DNA of 64,000 nt from Pseudomonas sp. 8O (GTDB lineage Bacteria > Pseudomonadota > Gammaproteobacteria > Pseudomonadales > Pseudomonadaceae): positions 1-64,000 of the forward strand of contig NZ_LR733267.1 in NCBI RefSeq assembly GCF_902506495.1, given 5' to 3'. This document shows positions 49,588-57,706 of the stretch, in pieces. The notes below the pieces were generated by a model. The model saw only the letters and a list, made by a program, of their open reading frames with translations, did not search any database and was not told the origin of the DNA. The number at the start of each line of letters is the position of its first letter. The first letter of the stretch is position 1. The position numbers and the translations under genes were made by a program.

Positions 49588-50064
49588 ATGCGCGCGCTCA
49601 AGATACTTCTTCTCGAACACAACCCCTACCAGTTGCTGGCCATGCATCAGCAGTTGAACGCCTGCGGGATCTACCAGGTCATGACCGCCGATGACACTGC
49701 GCAGGCCGCGGACCTGATGGCGCGTCGGGGCAGCCCGGACATCCTGATTTGTGACCTGCAGCCTGATGACGAGGCTCGCCTGGCGTGGCTCAAACAACTG
49801 AGCGAGCAACGCGCCTTCTACGCCCTGATCGTGCATGGCAACAGTCACCGCGCACAGCTCGAGCAAGCAACCCTGAAGGCCAGACAGGTTGGCATACAGG
49901 CGTTGGGCTTCCTGCAGAAACCCGCCTCTCCTCCTGCCTTGCGCAGGCTGCTGGAATCCTACAAAGCGATATCCCTGCTGCTCCCGGTGGGCATCGAACC
50001 TCCCCATTACGGCGAGCTACAGAGCCCATCCACCAGCCTGTGCCTGCATAGCTTCCCGAGATGA
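49588..50064 (+). CDS. Stand-alone receiver (REC)-like protein
   Basis: A 158-residue protein with one response-regulator receiver domain and no output domain. The phospho-acceptor is predicted as Asp56 (DILICDLQPDD), and the conserved Lys is Lys111 (FLQKPASPP). The acidic pair that binds Mg2+ is E10-H11 instead of D/E-D, so phosphorylation may be weak. The last 40 residues form a divergent tail. GGGAGG precedes the start. Its stop codon abuts the stop of the convergent threonine aldolase gene. Partner unknown. Confidence 0.82.
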   Translation: MRALKILLLEHNPYQLLAMHQQLNACGIYQVMTADDTAQAADLMARRGSPDILICDLQPDDEARLAWLKQLSEQRAFYALIVHGNSHRAQLEQATLKARQVGIQALGFLQKPASPPALRRLLESYKAISLLLPVGIEPPHYGELQSPSTSLCLHSFPR

Positions 50065-51069
50065 TCAGACGCGAGAAAACTCGGTAAAGGCCTGCACAAC
50101 CTGCTCGACCTGCCCAGCCTCAACATCCAGATGGGTGACCAGGCGCAAGCGGGGCGCGGCCGTCACCGCGATACCGCGCTCGGCCATGAAGGCCTTGACC
50201 GTGCCGGCCCGCTCACCGAGCTGCACGTAGACCATGTTGGTCTGCACCGGCTCGACGCTATAGCCCAGTTCGGTCAGAGCGCTGCCCAGGCGTGCCGCGT
50301 TGGCATGATCCTCGGCCAGGCGCTCGACCTGATGCTGCAACGCATACAAGCCTGCCGCCGCCAGCACACCGGCCTGGCGCATACCGCCGCCGACCATCTT
50401 GCGCAGACGGCGCGCCCTGGCGATCAGCGCAACGCTGCCGCAGAGCACGGAACCAACTGGCGCACCGAGCCCCTTGGACAGGCACACCGAGACCGAATCG
50501 AAGTGCTGGGTGATCGCGCGCGCCGGCACACCGAGCTTGACCGCAGCGTTGTACAGGCGGGCACCATCGAGGTGCAGGCTCAAGCCACGGCGACGGGTCA
50601 AATCGCGCGCAGCGGCCAGGTAGTCCAGCGGCAGCACCTTGCCCTGCATGGTGTTTTCCAGCGCCAGCAGGCGGGTGCGGGCGAAGTGGAAGTCGTCCTG
50701 CTTGATCGCCGCTTCGACCTTGGCCAGATCCAGCGAGCCATCGGCTTCACCGTCGATCGGCTGCGGCTGGATGGAGCCAAGCACGGCGGCACCGCCGCCC
50801 TCGTACTTGTAGGTGTGCGCTTGCTGGCCGACGATGTACTCGTCACCCCGCTCACAATGAGCCATCAGGCCAAGCAGGTTGCTCATGGTGCCAGTGGGGA
50901 CGAACAGCGCCGCCGCGAAGCCCAGCTCATTGGCCAGCCAGGCCTCCAGACGGTTTACCGTGGGGTCTTCGCCATATACGTCATCGCCCAGTTCGGCAGC
51001 CATCATGGCTTCGCGCATGGCAACGGTGGGTTGAGTGACGGTGTCGCTACGAAGGTCGATCAGGGGCAT
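50065..51069 (-). CDS. ltaA: Low-specificity L-threonine aldolase
   Basis: A PLP enzyme that splits threonine or allo-threonine to glycine and acetaldehyde. The 334-residue protein starts MPLIDLRSDTVTQPTVAMRE, has the dimer motif GDDVYGEDPTVNRLE and the PLP lysine in VSVCLSKGLGAPVGS. The ATG at 51069 is chosen because the conserved N-terminus starts there; an in-frame codon at 51216 would run through REP DNA. Confidence 0.95.
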   Translation of the reverse strand: MPLIDLRSDTVTQPTVAMREAMMAAELGDDVYGEDPTVNRLEAWLANELGFAAALFVPTGTMSNLLGLMAHCERGDEYIVGQQAHTYKYEGGGAAVLGSIQPQPIDGEADGSLDLAKVEAAIKQDDFHFARTRLLALENTMQGKVLPLDYLAAARDLTRRRGLSLHLDGARLYNAAVKLGVPARAITQHFDSVSVCLSKGLGAPVGSVLCGSVALIARARRLRKMVGGGMRQAGVLAAAGLYALQHQVERLAEDHANAARLGSALTELGYSVEPVQTNMVYVQLGERAGTVKAFMAERGIAVTAAPRLRLVTHLDVEAGQVEQVVQAFTEFSRV

Positions 51070-51163
51070 GACAGGCTTTCCCGGCAATTGGCGAAAAGCC
51101 CATGCTAAAGAGGTCGCTCGGGTGGTGACAGATACAGTTGCGCGATAAAGCAACTTGCCGACA

Positions 51164-51227
51164 CTGTAGCCCGGATGCAATCCGGGGAAAATGTGCCGGT
51201 CATCCCCGGATTGCATCCGGGCTACAG
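51164..51227. repeat. REP palindrome (family 1) at the astE stop codon
   Basis: A perfect 24-bp inverted repeat (51164-51187 and 51204-51227) around a 16-base loop; the arms begin CTGTAGCCCGGATGCAATCC. The last two codons of astE, CTG and the stop TAG, are the right-hand arm's terminal CTGTAG, so the repeat overlaps the gene end. Confidence 0.93.
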
Positions 51228-52235
51228 CAAGCCGGCACCATCGTCGGGAACGATCAGAATGGCGGCGCGCAGGCCGTTCTTGACCTTGGGATTCGGGAAG
51301 ATGATCCGCGCCCCCTTCTCTTCCACTATCCAGCGGCTGTCGGCGATGTCTTCGGCAAGCAGGTAACCGGGCTCCAGTTCGGTGAAATTTTCGATGTCGT
51401 CCGGCAGGTGCAACTGGAAGCTGTCGCTGTGCTTGATGACCTCACGTGATACCGAAAACAGCTGCAAGCCATCGAGCGTCGGCTCGCCGCTGATCACATC
51501 GCGCCCTTCGATCAGTGAGTGCAGCGCATTCTCCAGCAGATCGAGGTTGACCAACTCGTTCTGGCCGAAGGCACGCGCCTTGCCCAGCTCAAGGGTGAAG
51601 GCCTCGGCGCCAAGCTGTGCATAGGTGTAGGCGCTGAAGGTGATCGACGACTTGTTCTGCAGCAGCACCGCCTCGATACCGGCAGCGCGCAGACGCTCCA
51701 GCTCGCGACGTGAGTGGGCGCGACCTTCCTGCCAGGGATAGAGGGCGAACTGCTCGATCTTCGAGCCGCGAATAGCCGTGTGCAGGTCGTAGTGCAGGCG
51801 AGTGCGACCCGTTTGCTTGCCGAAAAAGGTGGCGACCAGGTGCTCCAGGTCGCAGGCACGAATGGCCTCGAAGCCACTGGATTGCTCGTGACGACCACTG
51901 AACAGGCGATTGAGGTCCTGCTCGATATAGCGCTCACCGTGGCGCATCGCCTCGGGATTGCCGAACAGAAAGAGAATACGCGCAGCCGGATGCAGTTCAT
52001 TGCGCGCGATGCCGCGCAGCAGACGGTCGAGCAGCTCGATTGGCGCGGTTTCGTTGCCGTGGACACCGGCAGACAGCAGCAGGTCGAGGCCATTGTCGCG
52101 CGCTGCAGGCGGAGTCACCTCCAGCGCACCTTCATCGAGCCAGCGCAGACGCGTACCATCGGGCGTCAGTTGAATCTTCGCCGACGGCTCGTGGCCGGCC
52201 AGGGTCAGTTCAAGCAGTTTGCCGAGGGCAAGCAT
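51222..52235 (-). CDS. astE: Succinylglutamate desuccinylase
   Basis: AstE (AruE) releases succinate and glutamate from N-succinylglutamate, the final step of the arginine succinyltransferase pathway. The 337-residue zinc peptidase-like enzyme has the metal motif SAGVHGNETAPIELLD, HYDLHTAIRGS and LELGKARAFG with the catalytic Glu. The stop codon belongs to a REP palindrome. It is the last gene of the aru cluster. Confidence 0.95.
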   Translation of the reverse strand: MLALGKLLELTLAGHEPSAKIQLTPDGTRLRWLDEGALEVTPPAARDNGLDLLLSAGVHGNETAPIELLDRLLRGIARNELHPAARILFLFGNPEAMRHGERYIEQDLNRLFSGRHEQSSGFEAIRACDLEHLVATFFGKQTGRTRLHYDLHTAIRGSKIEQFALYPWQEGRAHSRRELERLRAAGIEAVLLQNKSSITFSAYTYAQLGAEAFTLELGKARAFGQNELVNLDLLENALHSLIEGRDVISGEPTLDGLQLFSVSREVIKHSDSFQLHLPDDIENFTELEPGYLLAEDIADSRWIVEEKGARIIFPNPKVKNGLRAAILIVPDDGAGLL

Positions 52236-52251
52236 GGGGACTCCTCAGGGT

Positions 52252-52530
52252 TTAGTGGTTGCAGTCCGGACCATGAACATGATCATCCTCATCGGCGATC
52301 ATCGGCTCCATCTCCAGTTGCAGGCTCACCAGGTTGGTGGCCTGTGGACGCAACAGCAGGTTGACGTACTCGGTATCGCCCTCTTCCACATCGACACCGA
52401 TCAGCAACTGATCACCAACGGCCTGTACCCACAGCTCCTTGCCCTGCCAGACCACGGCGAAGCGACTGCAGGAGGTCTCCAGCTGAGTACCGTCGTTATC
52501 TTCAAGAATCAGTTGCAGCGCGTCGCTCAT
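52252..52530 (-). CDS. Small conserved protein within the arginine catabolic cluster
   Basis: A 92-residue protein of unknown function between astB and astE. It begins MSDALQLILEDNDGTQLETS, is mostly beta-strand by appearance and strongly acidic, and ends in a His/Asp/Cys-rich tail (ADEDDHVHGPDCNH) that looks suited to metal binding. The ATG at 52530 has GGAG five bases upstream and is preferred to one at 52548. A gene of similar size is known at the same place in P. aeruginosa. Confidence 0.85.
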   Translation of the reverse strand: MSDALQLILEDNDGTQLETSCSRFAVVWQGKELWVQAVGDQLLIGVDVEEGDTEYVNLLLRPQATNLVSLQLEMEPMIADEDDHVHGPDCNH

Positions 52531-52556
52531 AAAATCTCCGGGAATCAAGGTCAGGT

Positions 52557-53903
52557 TCAGGCTATCTGGAAAGGATAGACCGAGCCCAGTTTAAGGATCT
52601 GCGTCAGTTCATCCAATGCCGTACGACATTCGATCAGCAATTGCGGGTCGGCCAGATCGGCTTCGCTGAGGCGGTCGCGGTAATGCTTGTCGACCCAAGC
52701 CACCAGAGTGTCGTGCAGCGCGTCGCTCATCAGCACGCCCGGATTGACCGCAGCCAACTCCTGCTCATTGAGCGCCACACGCAGGCGCAGGCAAGCCGGA
52801 CCACCGCCATTCTGCATGCTCTGCTTGAGGTCAAACACGTGCACCTCGCGGATCGGCCCGCCGCTCGCGGTCAGTTGCTCCAGGTAGCGCCAGACGCTGG
52901 CGTTGCTCTTGCACTCCTCTGGCACCACCAGCAGCATGCTGCCATCGGCGCGCGTCAGCAGTTGGCTGTTGAACAGGTAGGAACGCACCGCATCCTGCAC
53001 GCTGACGGCAGAAGCAGGAACGCAGATGGCCTGAAAGTTGCCGCCGCGCCGGGCCAGTTTTTCACCCAGTTCGGCCAGTACCTTGTCGGTGCTCAGGAAG
53101 GCATCCTGGTGATAGAGCAGCACCTCGCCGTTGCCCACGGCGATCACGTCGTTGTGAAACACGCCCTGATCGATCACCTCCGGATTCTGCTGGGCGAACA
53201 CCACACCGGCCTTGCCCAGGCCATGCAAGCGAGCCACCGCATGAGAGGCTTCCAGGGTCTGCCGCGCCGGGTAGCGCTGCGGGGCCGGATAGCGGCTGTC
53301 GAAAGCGCTGCGGCCGTAGACGAAGAACTCCACACCAGCGTCGCCATAGCCCTTGCAGAAACGCGTGTGGTTGGCCGCACCTTCATCACCGAACTGGGCC
53401 ACAGCTGGCAGCGCCGAGTGATGAGCGAAGTGCGCATCGTTGGCGAACATCGCCTGCAACAACCGGCTGGTGGTGGGGTGCTCGATGCTGCGATGGAACT
53501 TGCAGTTGAGGTTGGCAGCAGTGAAATGCACGCGCCCATCGGCCGTGTCGGCGCTGGGGCTGACAGTGCAGGCATTGGCGGTCCACATGCTGGAGGCCGA
53601 ACAGCTCGCAACCAATAAAGGCATGGCGCCCTTGGCAGCCTTGGCGATCACCTGCGCGTCGCTGCCGGTAAAGCCCAGGCTGCGCAACGCAGCGACGTCC
53701 GGACGCTCCTGCGGTGCCAGCACGCCCTGCTTGAAGCCCATGTCCATCAGCGCCTTCATCTTCGCCAGGCCCTGCTTGGCAGCCTCCTTGGGGCTCGACA
53801 CGGCCTGACTGTTGCTCTGCGACGCGACGTTACCGTAGGACAACCCACCGTAGTTGTGAGTCGGCCCGACCAGGCCGTCGACATTCATTTCATAAGCGGT
53901 CAT
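52557..53903 (-). CDS. astB: N-succinylarginine dihydrolase
   Basis: AstB (AruB) hydrolyses N-succinylarginine to N-succinylornithine, ammonia and carbon dioxide. The 448-residue protein opens MTAYEMNVDGLVGPTHNYGG and has SMWTANACTVSPSADTADGR, with the catalytic His and Cys regions later (NGGGPACLRLRVAL). The ATG overlaps the astD stop codon (TAATG), showing tight coupling. Confidence 0.97.
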   Translation of the reverse strand: MTAYEMNVDGLVGPTHNYGGLSYGNVASQSNSQAVSSPKEAAKQGLAKMKALMDMGFKQGVLAPQERPDVAALRSLGFTGSDAQVIAKAAKGAMPLLVASCSASSMWTANACTVSPSADTADGRVHFTAANLNCKFHRSIEHPTTSRLLQAMFANDAHFAHHSALPAVAQFGDEGAANHTRFCKGYGDAGVEFFVYGRSAFDSRYPAPQRYPARQTLEASHAVARLHGLGKAGVVFAQQNPEVIDQGVFHNDVIAVGNGEVLLYHQDAFLSTDKVLAELGEKLARRGGNFQAICVPASAVSVQDAVRSYLFNSQLLTRADGSMLLVVPEECKSNASVWRYLEQLTASGGPIREVHVFDLKQSMQNGGGPACLRLRVALNEQELAAVNPGVLMSDALHDTLVAWVDKHYRDRLSEADLADPQLLIECRTALDELTQILKLGSVYPFQIA

Positions 53904-55366
53904 TACAGAATCACTCCCGGGGTCAGGGTCGCGGGTAAGGCCAGGCTTTCGCTCTCGAGCCCGGCCACCGGGTACGCGCAGTAATCCGCTGCATAATAGG
54001 CACTGGCGCGATGGTTGCCCGAAGCGCCGATACCACCGAAAGGCGCAGTGCTAGCGGCGCCAGTGAGCTGTTTGTTCCAGTTGACGATACCGGCGCGGCT
54101 ATGCAGCCAGAACTGCTCGAAGCGCGCACGTGAGTCGGACAGCAGGCCGGCGGCCAGGCCGTAAGCCGTGGCGTTGGCCTCGGCGATGGCAGCCTCGAAA
54201 CTGTCGTAGCGGATCACCTGCAGCAACGGGCCGAAGAACTCCTCGTCAGGACGCTCGCCAACCGCTGTGACATCGAGAATGCCGGGCGTCAGTAGCGCGG
54301 CACCCGCCTGCGGCTGGGTCATCGCCAGCAATGCGGTGGCGCCGCCCGCCAGCAAGTCCTGCTGCGCCTGCATCAGTTGCGCGGCGGCCTGCAGGGAAAT
54401 CACCGAACCCATGAACGGCGCTGGCTGCTCGTCGAAACGACCAACCTTGATCTGCCCGACGACCTGCACCAGACGCGCCAGCAGAGCGTCGCCCCACTCT
54501 CCTTGCGGCACCAGCAGGCGGCGCGCGCAGGTGCAGCGCTGGCCGGCAGAAATGAACGCGGACTGGACGATGGTGTACACGGCGGCATCGACGTCCGCGA
54601 CCTGATCGACGATCAGCGGGTTGTTGCCGCCCATCTCCAGCGCCAGGATCTTGTCCGGGCGCCCGGCGAATTGGGCATGCAGCAGGTTGCCGGTGCGGCT
54701 GGAGCCGGTGAAGAACAGCCCGTCGATACCAGGATGGCCGGCCAGGGCGACACCGGTTTCGCGGCCGCCCTGCAGCAGGTTGAGCACGCCCTCGGGCAGC
54801 CCGGCCTCAATCCAGCATTGCACGGTCAACTCGGCTACCTTCGGCGTCAGCTCGCTGGGCTTGAACAGCACGCAGTTACCAGCCAACAGCGCCGGCACGA
54901 TATGGCCGTTAGGCAAGTGGCCGGGAAAGTTGTAGGGACCGAACACCGCGACCACCCCATGCGGTTTGTGGCGCAACACCGCAGTGGCGTCGCCCAGCGG
55001 GCCGCTCTTCTCACCTGTGCGCTCGCGATAGCTCTGAATGGAAATGGCGACCTTGCCCACCATGCTGTTCACTTCGGTGGCAGCTTCCCACAATGGTTTG
55101 CCGGTCTCCTCGCCAATTGCCCGGGCCACTTCGTCGGCACGCGATTTCAAGCAGGCGGCGAAGCGCTCCAGCACGGCGATGCGGCCATCCAGCGAATGCG
55201 CGGCCCACAACGAGAAAGCGCCACGCGCAGAGGCAACGGCTGCATCGACCTGCGCAGCGGTGGCGCCCCGACCCTGCCAGAGCACGGCCTGGCTGACCGG
55301 GTCGAGCGATTGCAGCGACTCGCCCTGACCGGGCTGCCACTGACCTGCGATGTAATGAGTGTTCAT
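53903..55366 (-). CDS. astD: N-succinylglutamate 5-semialdehyde dehydrogenase
   Basis: AstD (AruD) oxidises succinylglutamate semialdehyde with NAD+. The 487-residue aldehyde dehydrogenase has FGPYNFPGHLPNGH, the Glu motif LALEMGGNNPLIV and the nucleophile in FISAGQRCTCARR. It sits between aruG and astB in the cluster. Confidence 0.97.
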   Translation of the reverse strand: MNTHYIAGQWQPGQGESLQSLDPVSQAVLWQGRGATAAQVDAAVASARGAFSLWAAHSLDGRIAVLERFAACLKSRADEVARAIGEETGKPLWEAATEVNSMVGKVAISIQSYRERTGEKSGPLGDATAVLRHKPHGVVAVFGPYNFPGHLPNGHIVPALLAGNCVLFKPSELTPKVAELTVQCWIEAGLPEGVLNLLQGGRETGVALAGHPGIDGLFFTGSSRTGNLLHAQFAGRPDKILALEMGGNNPLIVDQVADVDAAVYTIVQSAFISAGQRCTCARRLLVPQGEWGDALLARLVQVVGQIKVGRFDEQPAPFMGSVISLQAAAQLMQAQQDLLAGGATALLAMTQPQAGAALLTPGILDVTAVGERPDEEFFGPLLQVIRYDSFEAAIAEANATAYGLAAGLLSDSRARFEQFWLHSRAGIVNWNKQLTGAASTAPFGGIGASGNHRASAYYAADYCAYPVAGLESESLALPATLTPGVIL

Positions 55367-55428
55367 TTTGTTTTACCACTCCCAGCATTTTCCAGCGGCC
55401 TGCTTGGGCCGCCGCGCAAACCCATAAC

Positions 55429-56445
55429 TCAGCCGTGCGCCGCCAGCGCCACGGCGCGTACCTGATCACCAGCGGAAAGGCGCAGACGCTTGGCGGTCAG
55501 CGGATCGACCACCAGAGTGCCGGCCGCCAGGCGCGCAGGCGCAGCGGTGATTCGGCAGTCCTGGCGCTTACGGTTGTGTACCAGGAACGGTTTGGCGTCA
55601 TCACCCGGCGTACCGATGGCCAGTACCAGGTTCTGGCTGCCCTGCACGGCGCGAATCTTCGCGGTTTCCGCCTCGATGGCCGGGCCAGCATCGAAGATGT
55701 CGACATAACCCTGATAGCTGAAGCCCTCGGCCTTGAGCATGGCCAGCGCTGGCTCGGTGTCCGGGTGCACACGGCCGATCACAGCGCGCGCATCCTCGGA
55801 AAGAAAGCAGGTATAGAGCGGAAACTTCGGCATCAGCTCGGCAATGAAGGCCTTGTTGCCGACGCCGGTGAGGTAGTCCGCCTGAGAGAACTCCATCTTG
55901 AAGAAATGCCGGCCGAGGCTCTCCCAGAATGGCGAGCGCCCACGCTCGTCGGACATGCCGCGCATCTCGGCGATCACCTTGTCGCCGAACAGCTCGCGAA
56001 ACTCGGCGATGAACAGAAAGCGCGCCTTCGACAGCAAACGTCCGTTGAGGCCAGTGCGGTAATCGGCATGCAGGAACAGCGAGCACAGTTCGGAGTTGCC
56101 GGTCAGGTCGTTGGCCATGAACAGCGTCGGCACCTGGCGATGGATGTTCAACTCCTGCGAAGCGCTGACGGTCAGGCCCACACGGTAGTTGTACCAGGGC
56201 TCACGCAGACCGACGGCGCCGGCCACCGCAGAAATGCCCACGACCTTGCCGGCATCGTCTTCGAGCACGAACAGGTAGTCGGCATCGGCACGTTCGGCCT
56301 CGCCACGAAACGCCTTCTCCGCCCAGCCGACCCGGTGCGCCAGGCGCTCCTCGTTGGCCGGCAGCGTGGTCAGGCCCGCGCCGGTGCTGCGAGCCAGGTC
56401 GATCAGGGCCGGCAAGTCGGCACTGCGCACGGGACGAACAATCAT
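55429..56445 (-). CDS. aruG: Arginine N-succinyltransferase, beta subunit
   Basis: AruG (AstA family) transfers succinyl from succinyl-CoA to arginine and ornithine, the first step of the pathway, probably as a heteromer with AruF. The 338-residue GNAT-like protein has MIVRPVRSADLPALIDLARS, GLTTLPANEERLAHRV, FLHADYRTGLNGRLLSKAR and MRGMSDERGRSPFWESLG. It lies 81 bases after aruF. Confidence 0.95.
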   Translation of the reverse strand: MIVRPVRSADLPALIDLARSTGAGLTTLPANEERLAHRVGWAEKAFRGEAERADADYLFVLEDDAGKVVGISAVAGAVGLREPWYNYRVGLTVSASQELNIHRQVPTLFMANDLTGNSELCSLFLHADYRTGLNGRLLSKARFLFIAEFRELFGDKVIAEMRGMSDERGRSPFWESLGRHFFKMEFSQADYLTGVGNKAFIAELMPKFPLYTCFLSEDARAVIGRVHPDTEPALAMLKAEGFSYQGYVDIFDAGPAIEAETAKIRAVQGSQNLVLAIGTPGDDAKPFLVHNRKRQDCRITAAPARLAAGTLVVDPLTAKRLRLSAGDQVRAVALAAHG

Positions 56446-56526
56446 AAAGCCTCCAGATTCCTCAAGAGCGCCGCCGGCACTCTCCTCTGCCCTTGAAGGG
56501 CGCCCACTCCAGCCGGAGAGAGCCTG

Positions 56527-57543
56527 TTAAACCGCTACCAACCTGACGCTGGCGCCTTCGCCGACACCCAGGGCCTCGGCCGCCTGTGCGCTGAGCACCA
56601 CAGGCTTACCCGGCACCCAGTCGAGATCGGCGACGATGGCGCGGAAATCCTGCAACTGGCCGTTGCTCACCAGGTACTGGCGCCCGCCCACATCGGCCTC
56701 ACCGATCTTCACCGGCACCAGGCGACTCTGCGCGATGCTGCGGATGCCCGAGGTGCGTGCATGCAGGGTCGGGCCACCGTCGAAGATGTCGATGTAGTGA
56801 TCGGTCTCGAAGCCTTCGCGCATGAGGATGTCGAAGGTGATCTGCGCGCGAGGATGCACCTGGCCCATGGCCTCCTGCGCCTCGTCGGAGAGCAGCGGCA
56901 CGTAGATGGGGTAATGCGGCATCAGCTCGGCGAGGAAGGTGCGGCTCTTGAGCCCACACAGGCGCTCGGCCTCGGCGTAGGTCATGTCGAAGAAGTTGCG
57001 CCCCAGCGCGTCCCAGAACGGCGAATCACCGTTCTCGTCGCTGTGACCGACGATTTCCACCACCACGGCATCAGCGAAGCGCTCCGGGTGGCCCGCCATG
57101 AACAGCAGGCGGCCGCGCGAATTGAGCTCGGCGAACACACTGCTGACCAGCGGGCGCTCGACGTAGAAGCTGGTAAGCAGGCTGTTGCCGGTCAGGTCGT
57201 GACACAGCGACAGCACGTGGATCTTGTTGTGGATCTTCAGCTCACGCGAGTTGTGCACGAAGGTTTCGTTGCGAAAGCTGTAGAAGGGCTCGGAATAGCC
57301 CGCCGAGGCGACGATGCCGGAGCAACCGACCAGGCGGCCGCTCTCGGTGTCCTCGAGGACGAAGAAGTAGCTCTCCTCGCCATTGAAACTGACTTCGGCG
57401 GCGAACGACGCATCCGAGGCGGCGATCTTGTCGCCCAGCCGATCTGCATCGTCCGGCAATGAAGTGACACCTACCGGGCTGTCAGCAGCCAGTCGCTGCA
57501 CTTCGGCCAGGTCCGCCATTTGCGCAGGGCGCATCACCAGCAT
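56527..57543 (-). CDS. aruF: Arginine/ornithine N-succinyltransferase, alpha subunit
   Basis: AruF is the partner subunit of AruG, of the same length (338) and same fold: MLVMRPAQMADLAEVQRLA, SPVGVTSLPDDADRLGDKI, LTGNSLLTSFYVERPLV and VGHSDENGDSPFWDALGR. The two are paralogues in tandem; PGTW-type C-terminal sequence differs. Upstream is a 163-bp gap filled with repeat DNA that separates it from aruC. Confidence 0.95.
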   Translation of the reverse strand: MLVMRPAQMADLAEVQRLAADSPVGVTSLPDDADRLGDKIAASDASFAAEVSFNGEESYFFVLEDTESGRLVGCSGIVASAGYSEPFYSFRNETFVHNSRELKIHNKIHVLSLCHDLTGNSLLTSFYVERPLVSSVFAELNSRGRLLFMAGHPERFADAVVVEIVGHSDENGDSPFWDALGRNFFDMTYAEAERLCGLKSRTFLAELMPHYPIYVPLLSDEAQEAMGQVHPRAQITFDILMREGFETDHYIDIFDGGPTLHARTSGIRSIAQSRLVPVKIGEADVGGRQYLVSNGQLQDFRAIVADLDWVPGKPVVLSAQAAEALGVGEGASVRLVAV

Positions 57544-57594
57544 GGGTCACTCCTTCTAAACAGGGTATTCGTAGCCCGGGTCGGGCAAACAGCC

Positions 57595-57689
57595 GTGGGA
57601 GGCGCTTTCGGCTCGGGCATCCCGCTTCGCTCTACCTCCTGCATCCATGCAGTCGCAGCGGCGATTGTCGCGGCCAAAGCCACTCCCAC
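57595..57689. repeat. 95-bp palindromic REP element (family 3), sister of the phnN insertion
   Basis: The same length and structure as 25077-25171, with ends GTGGGAGGCGCTTTCGGC and GCCAAAGCCACTCCCAC. It fills the gap between aruC and aruF. A partial family-1 arm (GTAGCCCGGGTCGGG) lies just before it near 57571. Confidence 0.92.
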
Positions 57690-57706
57690 GGCAAGTCGGC
57701 AAAAAC

